Program-made: the position numbers and the translations under genes
NCBI GenBank assembly: GCA_032207245.1
Contig: CM063507.1
Coordinates: 91,553,038-91,617,037, forward strand
Length of the DNA stretch: 64,000 bases
Reading direction: 5' to 3'
DNA from: Pardosa pseudoannulata
Lineage: Eukaryota; Arthropoda; Arachnida; Araneae; Lycosidae
Shown here: positions 1 to 12,300 of the stretch, in pieces
How the letters are laid out: each line of letters starts with the position of its first letter
How positions within the stretch are numbered: position 1 is the first letter of the stretch
The notes under the pieces: generated by a model
What the model was told of the DNA's origin: nothing
Seen by the model: the letters and a program-made list of their open reading frames with translations, nothing else
Database searches by the model: none

Positions 1-136
1 TTGTCATGGAATTGGTTGGTGGGAAAGCAAGTAGCTCATCTTAGTGCATTTGATGTGCGCCGATGTCGGAGAACGACAGTCGTCTAAGATTTATCGCTGT
101 CGTGTCAGTAAGTGGGAAATCGCTCTACTGTCTACT
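1..136. other. No feature seen
   Basis: Mixed-composition sequence with no open frame or repeat that I can match elsewhere in the window. Confidence 0.4.
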
Positions 137-285
137 GTTTTGCTATGAGGACTAATGAGAGGAAGACCTACTTCCTAAAGCAGATTCTAAATGGCTATGA
201 ACATCCATGCCAGCAGCAGGATTTGAACCCATGAGGTCTGGTGCCAAAGAGCAGAACTCTACAATTCAACCATTATCTCTAATGA
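137..285 (-). mobile_element. tRNA-derived SINE, minus strand, diverged
   Basis: On the minus strand the tRNA B-box region (ggttcaaatcc-like) is followed by GGCATGGATGTTC and a body ending at the 'cctcat' segment, as in the other copies. The B box here is mutated and the (AACC)n tail is missing. Confidence 0.6.
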
Positions 286-1084
286 GACTAATATATTCTT
301 CTTAATTCCAAATGGTTACAAAAATTTATACCAGCAGTGGTTGGTTGAAATTTAGTGGCACTAATTCCTCATGGGACCAACTGTGCTAAACAAGATGAAA
401 AACCCAATAGAACAACACAATTTTGAAAAAAAAATCAATTTTGATGAAACGTTAAAAAAGAAAGATGCCCAAAACCAATAGAAAAACATTTAAAAACAAA
501 TAAATAGGTAGAAAATTTAGAAAGACAAAAATCAACACAATAACCAGCAAAGTTTGATTAAAAATTAATGACTATAAATGTAAAACAGAAACTGAAAAAT
601 TGAAAAAACGTACAACACAAAAATTAAATTTATGAATTTAATGATTCAAAATTAATAAAATATCAAAAGTTAAAATAAGGGAATGGAGCCCAATTGAAAT
701 CAAACTAAAACAAAATAAAACTGAACAAAGAAATTTAAAATTGAAGAAACAAAAGATTAAGAATCAAATATTACAAAATTGAACATCAAAAGTAAGAAAA
801 ACAAATATAAATCGGATTTCGAAGAACAAGCCAATACGGCAGAAAAAAGGGAATAAGTCTGGATGCGGCAATTTCCCAATGATTGAATTAAGATTAGGTG
901 ACAAATTTCCAAAGAATTTTATGTACAAAGATTCAAAACATATATGAGAAGTTAAGATATGTGTGACTGTATAAGTAATCTTACGATACGCACACTGTGG
1001 AGGTGCCACACCAAGCAAGAGATGTGCACGTGTGAGTCGGCAGTGACTCACCCATAGAGCAGTGATAATCACTATCTTAATATA
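286..1084. other. AT-rich sequence, nothing recognised
   Basis: A/T-rich, with A-rich runs at 400-770. The reverse-strand ORF at 764-1072 has no recognisable domain and unstructured codon use. Confidence 0.5.
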
Positions 1085-2690
1085 TACTATATAACTGATA
1101 TCTTCTAGAAGGTAGTTGAGGCCACTTAGAAATTGTTTCTTTTACATCTCACAATTTATTTGACAATGTGTTAACCCAAGAATTCTGCCATTTAGAGTGA
1201 ACTAAATCTTTGATGTAAATTTTCAAGTCCGAATAAGGAAGGCCTGTGTTAAAATAGTTTTCTGCAGACTTGGCAGCTATATCCACAAGTTCATGTCCTT
1301 TGATGCCGACACGAGAGGGAACCCAGCTAAAAATTAACGAGATTCCCATGGTTTTAAAACTGGTTATTAAAGTGAGAATTTTTAAAATAATAGGGTTATT
1401 ACAATTAGTAGACAGTGATGAATTTAAAACACTTTGAGAGTCAGTATAGATAATAAAATTTTTACTATTGTGATGTATCATTTCCTCTAAAGCCTTCAAG
1501 ATAGCAAAGGCTTCAGCAGAAAATATGGAGAGTTTAGAATGTAGTCTATTGCTATTGATCCTTTCTTCGATACTGTATGCACAGCTAACAAAGTTTGTGG
1601 ATTTGGAGCCATCGGTAAAAACAGGAGTGTAAGTTGAAAAGTATTGTTTGTGATCTTCAAATATTTGTTGATATATGTTATTAGCAGTTGAACTTTTTTC
1701 AAATGACTTAAAAGGATTTCAGGCTTGCCACTGCTGAGGTACTTTCAAAAAGGTGAGAAAAGTGACAATACAGAATAAGTGACCAAAAAGTGACTAAACA
1801 TTGAAAAAAAAAAGCGATTTTTTTTCTCCTCTTGATTACAGATGCTATTATTAAGATTTTTCTATTTATTTTAACTCTAAATGAAATTATTCAAGCAAGA
1901 CACGATTTTAGCGTCAAATACAAAAAAGGTTAAAAATTTTGTTTAACACAACTCAACATTGCTTTTTATTCAAGAAAATCTATAAATTAGATTTGAATAC
2001 ATACAATACATTAATTTTATAATCACACTTTTCTGCATATATTAATGCTTTGAAATATGTACATAGCTAGATTAGAGTATCGAAACAAAAACTGTGAAGA
2101 AAAAGAAAAAGAGAAATGTGTGCTTTGACGTAAGTTACTACTTTAATGTATTAAATGTACATTTCAGTACAAATGTAGATTTCAGGAACTCCTTTACGAC
2201 TTTTTAAAATCACTCAATTCTGGAAACTGTATGACTAATTACATTTTAATAAGAAAAATAAGATCAGAGCATCACATTTTTGGTCTTTTATTAAAATATT
2301 TTGTTATTAATTCAGATTTTCTTTTTTCAACAACAGACTTTTGCTGTGATACACCATGAAAAAAGTGACTAAAAGTGATCAATTGTAAAAAAAGTGATTA
2401 AAAGTGAGAAAAGTGACAGAATTGCAAGACTGGGGTTTATAATAGTAAAATTATGAGTTGACCAAGGATGGATTCTAATATCTCTAGGAATAGTATCAAT
2501 ATTGTCAAAGTTAAGATCTCTTAAAATTCTTTTTATCCTTTCCTGAAAAGGCAGAACACAAGAAGGTCTAGCATCATAGAAACGTGTGAGGTAAGGATTG
2601 AAAGTATGCTGATGAATGGGATGATTGACATATGATGCTGTTCTGAAGTAGTACTGTAGACACAGCACCTGATATAACAGCAGTGGAATT
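1085..2690 (-). mobile_element. Jockey/R1-like LINE fragment, RNase H region, interrupted
   Basis: The minus strand encodes the region between reverse transcriptase and RNase H (2690-2433: YYFRTASYVNHP.., then PYLTRFYDARPSC) and, after a 713-bp insertion, the RNase H domain (1719-1149). RNase H acidic residues are visible in VFTDGSKS, FSAEAFAILKALE, YTDSQSVL and HELVDIAAKSA. Removing the insertion lets the frame continue (..TIINP/FKSFEKS..). The RT domain itself and the ends are absent, so this is a truncated dead copy. Confidence 0.78.
1720..2432 (+). mobile_element. TIR element family A, copy 1 (inside the LINE)
   Basis: 713-bp non-autonomous DNA element with terminal inverted repeats CAGGCTTGCCA / TTGCAAGACTG, and subterminal 'gtgagaaaagtgac' motifs facing inward at both ends. 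Flanks ggattt/gggttt may be a 6-bp target duplication with one change. Two more copies lie at 18415 and 57767. The CAG..CTG ends and possible 6-bp duplication suggest a hAT-like (hAT6-type) element. Confidence 0.72.
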
Positions 2691-3040
2691 CAAACCTATA
2701 GTACACAATTTGCTATGCTTCAGGTGGAGGTGTGACCATTATTGGCATTAGAATTAACAACAGATTGAGATAAATAAAAGTGAATAATTACCTAGTCCTG
2801 AATGTAATTTCCCTTCATGTTGCAGCTGACAGTATTTCATCATGGTCACCAAGTTTCGTGGGTACAGTGTGGTCATCTCTAAAAAACTCTGCAAATAAAG
2901 TTTTCAACCAATTAAAACTGTCAGTCAAAGAATGGTATACAGTTATGTTGTTCAATCAACAATTATGCATTTGAACAAGATTAAAATTTATTTCAAAGTA
3001 AAAACACTATGAATATTTTTTCCTTGACTTCTGTCATAAT

Positions 3041-4502
3041 CAGGGTTGTAATTTTGACTGGTCAAAACTGATTTTGACGAGAACACTGGATAAAAGTGGT
3101 TTTAATCGTCCAAAACGGGTCAAAAGTGGTCAGAATTGTTAAAAATAGTTTTAAATGGTCTTAATTTTAATATATATCTTCTGTAATTAGAAGTGACTTT
3201 TAATAAGACTCAAAATTAGTGGTGTTACTCTTTTTTTTCAGCAAGACACACAAAATAAGTGAATTTAAAAAAGAGGGATGAAAGAGCAGCTGCATAAAAT
3301 TTTTTCCTGTAAAGTTACAAAAGGGAAAGGATTAGGCATAGATAGTTGGCTCATCAAAAAATTTTCTTAAAACAAAAGAGGTTTTTACGTTAAAATTTGT
3401 TTTTTTCAATCATTTATGACCATGTTTAAGCATAAGATGTTGACTGTACTATTTAAAATTTGTAAATAAATGTTAGTCAAGAGTTTTTCGCTGCAGTGCT
3501 TAATTGTCAAATATAGGCTTTAATCAATCCAAGATACTGCTCCAGTAAAATAAAAGGTATAGAAACTGGCGTACAGACATAGAAATAAATTCGTAATGCG
3601 GAGTGACTTTTAATAAGGAATAAAAATAGTAGTGCAGTTGAACAAAATCTTATACTAATAAGTTCATGAGATTTTACATGCTTATACAGTAAAATAAGAA
3701 TGTTTAAATTTTAAACATGAACCCTGAATGTGCCATTGTCAAAATGTAATATAGTTGCAGTAAAAAACATACAATATGAGTTACAGTTAAAAAATATAAC
3801 ATGAGTTGAAGTTAAAAACATAAGTGGTAGTTAAAAGCATAAATTTTAAAATTAAAACAAATAACAGGACATTTTACAATTAAAATTGCTATTAATTTAT
3901 AATCATTCTAACTGCAATCACCATAATTTTGTTATAACTGTGATTTGCACTTAAAGCACAATCTTCACCATATACTGAATTCTTCTTTTCTGAAGGTGTA
4001 AAAGATACACTTGGACCTGATGTCTGGTGGGCAGCCATGAAGAAGGTTAAAGGCATTAACATAAAATGGGTTGATTTTACAATCCATCTCATGAAATGTC
4101 GTGCCAGCTATAGAAAGATTATTTTCAAAGTTTGGAGTCATTCAAAATAAATGACGAAATCGTTTAAATTGAGAGACAACTACAAAACTGGTTACTTGTA
4201 ACCGTTTTCTGAATTCAACATCAATTACATATAAAACAGCTTGTATTAAAAAAAATAAGTAAAGCATTTTTTTTTTTTGTATCTTGTTGTTATGTTATAT
4301 TTGTTTGTTTTTTCTGGTGTTATTTATGTTAGGATATTCTTAACAAATGTAACTTGCCTATATTATATGCTAGTAAACTATGTTCGATTAGTATTAAATA
4401 TATTGAAAAGGGAATTTCAGTGGTCGAAACTGGTCAAAATGGATATTGACCAGGACTTAACCACTGGTTTAAACCCTCATGGTTAAAACCGATACAACCC
4501 TG
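3041..4502 (+). mobile_element. hAT-type non-autonomous element family B, copy 1
   Basis: Ends CAGGGTTGTA / TACAACCCTG. The 8-bp flanks gtcataat / gttataat differ at one base, as expected of a hAT target duplication. Length 1,462 bp. Inner 'ctggtcaaaa' repeats occur near both ends. No transposase frame. The second copy at 60418 shares both ends and most of the body. Confidence 0.8.
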
Positions 4503-4526
4503 GTTATAATCCCATGTAGCTACTGC

Positions 4527-5389
4527 ATATTTCTGTATATAAGCCGAGAATTTTTAGGGTATTTTATAGAGTTGAAGTGGGGGATCAGCTTGTATACGCA
4601 TCTATGGAACAGATGTAGTATACGTTTTTTGCTCTTGTCAACAAAAAGTTGCTAAATTGGCAAAAATAAATAAATCTTTTTAAGCAAAAAAATAATGGAA
4701 AAAATATATAATGATGAAAAATAAATTAAATTTGCAAAAATTTGAAAAGTTAATTAAAAATGACTTTTACCTGCATTATAATCATGCAGAAATAGCAATA
4801 CTACATCTGTAGCGGATCAGCTAATCTTTTAAAAATTTATGTTTTATGCAAGCCGAAAACAATTGATAAATACCCAAAATGAACACTTTTTAATTTTTTT
4901 TAGTTTATATTGCTTAAATACATGAAAAAGTACTACCTTTAGATAGGGTTATAGAGTTTAGACTATTATCATTAGCATCAAATAAAAATATTGGCTGCAT
5001 GCACACAGTAATAATCAAGAAAAGTCAATATAAAATTGTGAAATTAATAAAAACTACAAGAAGCTACTTTAAATAAATTAAATTGTTTTTATCTCTCCGC
5101 TGTCAAAACATACTAAAAGGTGCTCTCTATTTGTCTCTAGGTACTATTAATCTTCTACCTCTACAGTACTTAAATTGGATGCCGCAATGAAAAATGTTTG
5201 AGCTTTAAAGCAATTTAGTCAGAAAATGTTTCTCCCATTTTATCTGTGTAGTGACACATTTCAGTGTTACTGAAACTATTATTTTCATTTTGGCTTATAT
5301 ACAGATTTTGAATTTTGGTAATATATTTTAAAAGAAAAATCCCACTCTCAGCTTATACACAGGCAGGCTTATATTTGGAAATATACGTT
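4527..5389. mobile_element. Possible MITE with 'ATATTTC..ATATAAGCC' ends
   Basis: The left end tatttctgtatataagcc is an inverted match to the right end ggcttatatttggaaatata. A related single end occurs at 10030-10075. Coding potential is absent. Boundaries are approximate. Confidence 0.45.
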
Positions 5390-6868
5390 ATGTCTGTTAT
5401 AAATTAAAATTTTTGACAGCAATTATTTAATAAGGCTTTACAAAATGTTAAAAATTGAATCATTCAGCATCTCTTCATTTCAATTCATTTTGTAAAAAAA
5501 TCTTTTAGTAGTCAGTAAAATTGAAATGAAAAATAACAATAAACAGTTTAACTGACATCTAAGGTAATGATTAAGAATTAAAGCAATAGAAATATGATTA
5601 CATATCCTGTTTTTTACTTTTTTGCACATGGGGAAACTTACTTTATTTATTCTAAATGTGAAATTTAAATTAAATTATGGATGCTCAGGATTGTATGTAA
5701 TAAATATTATTTCTCCTATACCATGTATGTTCCAAAAGAAAACAAATTCTTTAACTAAACCTGTGGTTCCCAAACTCTTTACACACATATCCCTTCTCAC
5801 ACAATACACCATTTCATGAAACCCCCAAGTGAAATAAGTCTATACATCTTACTACACAGTAACAATGTTTCAATTCTAACTTTATTTTAAATAAGTATAA
5901 AAATAAAATACTAGTAAAATATTTATGCCGATTTATTATGCCCATTTATATGTTTTTAATCATAACATAATAAAAATTATATATTTATGAAATAGTTTTA
6001 TATTTATGTAAAGGTGACAAAATAAAAACTCCTCTTTACAAAAACAATAATTTTAAAATGGCATAAGTACTGAAAAATAGTGTTCACTTTTCTTTTAAAA
6101 AACGGTAGAGTAAATTTATCAAAGACAGCAGTTTAAGTGAAGTGAAAGAGCACTTTTTATCGACTAAAAACGAAATTTTTGTACTTCATACTGAGACTAT
6201 TTGTCAGTAAAGCATATATGTGTCTACAAAAATTCTCCCAAATTCCTTCCCCCCCCCACACACACATCTTCAAAAATAAATAAATAAAACTTCTTTTGAA
6301 AATATACTGGGTGCAAAACAAATGTATTTAGAAAGGGACAAAGCCCATCGGTACATGAAAAGAAAATGGCACCTTTTGGAAAACATTAAACATTAACATT
6401 ACTGAAAAGGATCTACGTGGATTTTACACTATGCATGATTTAAAATATTAATTCAAATATTTTTAATGCAAATTAAAAAATGTTTTAATTTAATGCAAAC
6501 ATTTTAAATTTTTTAAACAATGAATATAAATAACTAGAAATTTCATTGCGAATTTCATTTCTTTTATTATCGAACTCCATCCATTTTTTTATCTGTTATC
6601 AGTCGCCATTTATTTCTTTTATAGAATAACATAAGTTTTTGACATTTCTCTATTTTTTAGAATGTATAGAGTTGTATTTTAACAATATATATTAAAAATA
6701 TATATATATGAGGATATTCTTCAAAGTCATTGATCACTTAATGAATAAGAAAAAAATTTAGTACAAACTAACAGTTGGAATAAAAATGTAGTAATACGTT
6801 AGAATAGGGTCAAACTTTTTTTATGGTAAAATATAAGTTTAACTCTGAATTACTTTACTGCATTACTA
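5390..6868. other. AT-rich intergenic sequence, nothing recognised
   Basis: No coding frame or repeat match. Short C-run and CA-run at 6248-6267. Confidence 0.5.
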
Positions 6869-7072
6869 CTGTACAATGTTAATATACATTGTTATAATAT
6901 ACAATGTATGCTATAATATACAATGTTATAATAAACAAGTAAATTTAAGTACAACATACAAGTTTACAAGTAAATAACATTGTATATTATAACAATGTAA
7001 TAATATACATTGTTATAATATACAATGTTGCTAATATACAATGTATATTAGCAACGTTAATATACATTGCCA
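6869..7072. repeat. Palindromic minisatellite, TACATTGTTATAATATACAATGT type
   Basis: About eight occurrences of a self-complementary unit (tatacattgttataatatacaatg and fragments) over 200 bp. Each unit and its neighbour can fold into hairpins. Confidence 0.7.
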
Positions 7073-7499
7073 TATTACGTGGTAGAATAGGAAGCAGAGG
7101 TTTTGACAGCAACAGTGCTAATTTTGTATTAATAAGTGTTGTCCAAAATGAAGGAAATTTATGACAAACCACGTGGTTTTGTATGAAACAGAAACACACT
7201 TTCCTATTGACAACCATATGAATATAAAGATAACTATATAAAATGATAGGTTTTTATTTGCCCACGAGAGTCGCTGAAATTTGTATTTTTGTTGTTAGAA
7301 TATGGTTGATAAACATTTCATTGCAACTTAAAAATGAACCAAGAATTCAATTTAAAATGAGTTCTCATATAAAAATGCTATAATTTGCATCACATAGAAA
7401 TGAAAGTGAATCACTTCATATCTCCATTTCCAGGTCAAATCGAATGGATACTACGCAGATGATGTTTAAATAATATAAAATAAGAAATGAATAAATGAG

Positions 7500-7775
7500 A
7501 TGTTTAAGGGAATGACGTCATAATGATAAATAAAATATCATTTTCACCTATTTATTATGTGATAAATTGAAAATTTTAATATCCTGCTTTTAACCGAGGA
7601 AAACAGTGCTTAAAACAATTACATGGGATTAACGGAATGAAGTCACATTGCTAGAAATGATTGCTTCTTTCACTTAGTTATGATGCGATAAATTAAAAAG
7701 TTAATTGTTTGTGTTTAACCGGGAAAAATAATGTTTGAAATAATAACATAAAACGCTCAAAAAAGGGGAACCCCA
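7500..7775 (+). repeat. Direct repeat of about 130 bp, two units, third unit at 23.4 kb
   Basis: Units at about 7505-7630 and 7633-7770 share 'gaatga[cg]gtca..attg', 'ttatgtgataaatt' and 'ttaaccg.ggaaaa'. A single, better preserved unit lies at 23408-23545. The nature of the repeat is unknown. Confidence 0.55.
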
Positions 7776-9293
7776 ACTGCGATTTTTTAAAAAAAAATTA
7801 AAAAACCTTCTTAGGGATATACCTAATAATTCCCTAAATTTTCACAGTGATTGGATTCTTATTTTTGTTCTAAACTGAGTACTTTGATATAAATTATTTA
7901 AGTGTATTACGAGCATTGTATTTTTAACGAAACTGCTTTACGTTATAAACAAATTGTAATTTTCTATAGAAACTACAATCCTTAAATGTTTAAGACCTTG
8001 AAACTTCACCATTAATGAGATATGTACAATATTATTACACTGTTAATTAAAAAAAAAAAACCAATATTACAAAATCATACTTTCAATTATCAATGATGAT
8101 TTTGGTTAACAAATTTGGGAACCAATAAAGGCTTTCTTTTTTAAAATTGAAAAAATTCCAATTTTTGAGATCTGACATACAAAATTGGGCAAATATTCTT
8201 TAAAGTTTTTTTTTTATTTCTAATGGCAAGGCAGGTTACAATTATAAAAATAACAATTGTGGAACAACTGTACAAGTAACAAAAGTAACATTGACCAAAG
8301 TCATTGCCTCAGGCATTCTCTGGCTCTCCAATACAGGGTAGTCTCGGAGTCCGAAGGACCGCGAAATGCCCTGCATCGACGCAGACGAAAATAAATAAAA
8401 TGATGTTAGAGGGTATTTCCATAAAAAAATGTAACAAAAGTGATATTCTTAAAAAAATAGATCCATTCTTTAAAAAAGTTATTAAAAGTTATGATTTCTA
8501 AAAAAGTAATTAAAGGTAAGAAAACTGACTCACTAGTATGCCTGTGATCAAAGACAAAATCTACATATTTTGTACTGAATATAATCTGTATCAGTAATAT
8601 GGTCAGCTCAGTGGTCCAGAAAAATCAGACCCTATATGCGGAATAATACAACCCTATTGTGTATATACTGTGCATTTTTAACTCATTACAGAAGAGCCTT
8701 ATCTACATTCCCATAAAGTGACATTTTCTTTCTTGATCACCAATTTCAACGCTTGAGGACCAAAGTTCGGCAGCTAAAATGTTGTTTAATGTTATCTGAG
8801 AAATCGAATTTGTTTTGACAAAAGCAGCCGATAAATTCTTTCTTTTCAAAGCCATAATTAAAAAATGAACATTCTTATTTGTGACGTATGATCCAAATGC
8901 AACAAAATTTTCCTTTACTTGTTTTGTCTCCATTTCAACTTAAGGAGAGATAACTTCAACCAATAAACAGATAGATGTCCACCTCTTGTCAGGGGGCAAG
9001 AGAACTGAGAGAGGTAATGTCTTCACAAACAAGAAAGGGGGAAAGGGAGAGAAAAAAAGGCTTGAATTCGGGTCCTCTCCGATTTCGCACTGACTTCTAA
9101 AAAAAAACTAAAAGTAAAAAAAATGGAAACTCATTAAAAACATGAAACTGACCCTATAACCGATAACAAGAAAAAGGAAATGACTGTATTAGTGGTGTAC
9201 TTTAACACAAGTTCCCTATTAAGCTAGACAGGACTTCAGAAAATTGACCATATAGCCAGTACTGACCGTATTATAATAAGTGTTATAACTTAC
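7776..9293. other. Mostly AT-rich, no convincing gene
   Basis: A short GC-richer patch at 8290-8390 and a 76-codon minus ORF at 8703-8933 show no recognisable domain. Probably intron 5 or downstream sequence of the ERI3-like gene. Confidence 0.4.
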
Positions 9294-9366
9294 CAGTTTA
9301 AGATTAATCCAACTTTTCATGTAATCTGGAACAGGAATTCTAAAGAATTTACACTGCATTGGAAAC
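9294..9366 (-). CDS. ERI3-like exon 5
   Basis: Acceptor aaaatag, then one base completing the Met codon, then FPMQCKFFRIPVPDYMKSW.. and donor gtaagt. The phase fits exon 4 exactly. The downstream exon, expected to hold GRxHSGIDDCKN, was searched for by eye on the minus strand and not found. Confidence 0.82.
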
Positions 9367-12300
9367 CTATTTTAGAGCACATTTAAGTTATATTATTATA
9401 AAAATTTGTACAGTACATTTCACAAAATAAATGTGATTAAGATTACACAAACAAAACTGTAAACATTGTCGACTAAATAAATAAAAAGCTCATTTCTATT
9501 TATTACCATGAATTTAATGCTGAACACCAAAACAAATAATCTTTTCAGTGCACACAAGTCACAATAAATAAATAAATAAAAATTGAGGTACCCTCTAACT
9601 CTGGAATCTACTCCTACACATTCTTGCATAGCTGTCAATAAACTAACTTTGAAAATTTTACAGTTTCACATGCTAAATACACAACTAGAAATCTAGGCTG
9701 AAAATACATTCACAAGTTTATATATAGTTTTAATATATAATACATTGATAAATTCTTATCATAGGAAATTTCTTAACAATTATATGCAAAATAAATATAA
9801 ACCTTTAATTTTTATGTAATTAGTTATGTTATTACATAACTGCATAAAAATTACTACACTTACCCCACCTTATCTCTAGAAAAATGAAAGAAATATAAAT
9901 GAAGAACTTAATATATGCAAATTATTCTTATTTCTTATATCATTATGTTTCCATAAGCTAATAAACAACTTTGTATCACAATAAATAGTACTCAAATGAA
10001 ATCTTTAAATTAAAAAAAAACTGACAAAAATCTTGGCTTATATACATGGATAGGCTTATATGTGGAAATATACAGTAAATAATTTTTGCAATGGCGTGCG
10101 GTAGGTTTTCATGCAGGGTGTGCAGAGAACATGGATTTTCCAATAAATCTTTAATTATTGAGAATTGAGATATATGAATTCTCCATTCTGAAACGGCTTA
10201 TTTATTATGAATATAAATTTAAAGATTACAATTAATAAAATATTTATCTACAATTAGTTGAGTCATAACTATAAAAAGAGCTAAACTTATGAGAATTTAA
10301 TAGCACTGAAGCAAAAATCGTGTCTTTTGTTGTATAGTGTCATATCGGAGTCGAAAAAGAAACGCTTTGGGCTTCCACGAAAAACTTATATGTTCAGCAA
10401 ACGTAGCACCACACGGCGCCCGCCGCTGCGATGCCTCATCCGGATGCTCATGGGTGCCAACAAACCGAACATCTATTCCACGTGCAAAGGATTTCGCTGT
10501 ATGCTGGCACAATAGAGCACAACTGTGTCTTGTTCGGTCAATGGATGAAATTATATTTATTAATTGTTTTTAACATTTGGAAATCACACATTCTGCGAAA
10601 AACATCTTGACAATTTTTAAAAACAAAACCAGGGATATGGTGTTACAAATATAACTTATATACTGCCTATAAGACACAATGAATGATAAAATTTGAACTG
10701 TTCTGTTAAAATTCGTTTCTTTAAAACAAAACAACATTGTTTTTCAGCTAATTATTTCAATAAATATAATACATCACCGAAATTACATTTCACTAATACA
10801 TTTCACTTTATATTGATGAAATACTTCTTTTATATTTCAATGAAAACAAAATCTTACGATATATAAATTTAAACATGAACCGTCTGCAAAATCGTATGGC
10901 CAGTTAATCAGTTAAAAAACCAAAAGCATGTAAGTCCCCGCTTAATAAACCGTTAATACAACGCTTAATAAACCGTACCTTCGGATGATTCTGAATGCCA
11001 AGTGCAGGAAAAATAGCTGCACTTGCCTCAGTGCCATATTATGCTGTTTTTCTCCAGTACCCCATACATATAAACAGTGATTTTCAATTTAGTGCACAGT
11101 GCGTACACATAACTTCCTAGGTTCGTTTGCACGCTACGTGATGCAGCACCTAGTACCGCATGCAATGCGGGAATACAAGCAAGCAAATCAACATAATATT
11201 TGAATATATTATAAATAATATTTATTATATACCATATAAATATAGGTAGACATAGGTGCAGAAAATTATTGTCCCTCATAATTTTGCCAGGGTGTGCAGT
11301 GACACCCTGCACATATGGGCCACATGCCACTTAATTGTTGTATTTATTATTGATGGATTATTCAAACAGAAATTCAAAAGTTTAGCTCTAAAATGTCAAT
11401 GCAAATAATTGTTAAAAGAAATAAATAATATAACTGAACTATGCTCTGAAATAGATGAAGGAAATTTTGGGAGTGAGGATAGTATATATGTTCTATTCAG
11501 CCATGACTCTGAGGTATTCGACATGGATAATGAGGAAGAGAACATTGTAAACATGCATAATTCAGGAAAACAATGAGATTGCTCTCTAGTTCCGAAGATG
11601 GATGTGAAGAAAATAATCATAATATTGAAATTTCAATTGATGGAACTGTTTGGAAAAAAATTGAACAAGGTTCTGGACTTAAATGATCCCCCCATCATAC
11701 TATTTTCAGAGAAATATCAAGCCCAATCGGATATGTAATGTACAATATTTTGTAGGGCAAAGCAAGCCCCCCACCCAAAAAAAAATAAAATAAAGGATTT
11801 TTAATTACAACATGATAATTACTGTATCATTTATAAACAATTGGAAAAGAATATAGTGTTTATTTGAAAAGAAGTAATTGGTTTGCCATTGGTACAAATA
11901 GGTATACATAAAATGTTGGTAGGTTTAGTGTTATAATACAGTTACTAAAAACAAACACTTTGCTATTTATTTTAAACTATGCACTATTTTATTATACGAA
12001 GTCAAAAACATTTAAAAATAACACAAACAACCAAACTACTTACATATACTTTAAGTCCCAATCTCCAACAGTAGCAAAAATAAACTTTGCTCCATCCAGT
12101 AAATTTTCTTCTTCAAGCCATCTGTGAAATTGCTATAAAGTATAGAAAAAAAAAACATAGTTAAACTGTTAGGAGTGTACAGGTTGTTAAACATATATTA
12201 ACTTCTGAAAAAACAATTAAAAAATGCAAATGTTAAAATAAAATATATGAAATTTAACCCTTAGTGCTCTGCACATTTTTGTACCACTGCCTACCAGCAA

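Noticed and set aside
3892..4092. 66-codon minus ORF inside hAT copy 1
   Set aside because: No transposase motif. The region is not preserved in hAT copy 2.
7500..7775. CRISPR-like array
   Set aside because: Only two diverged units of about 130 bp with no spacer organisation, in eukaryotic DNA.
8703..8933. 76-codon minus ORF considered as the missing last ERI3-like exon
   Set aside because: It lacks any GRxHSGIDDCKN-like ExoIII motif and does not align with the family.
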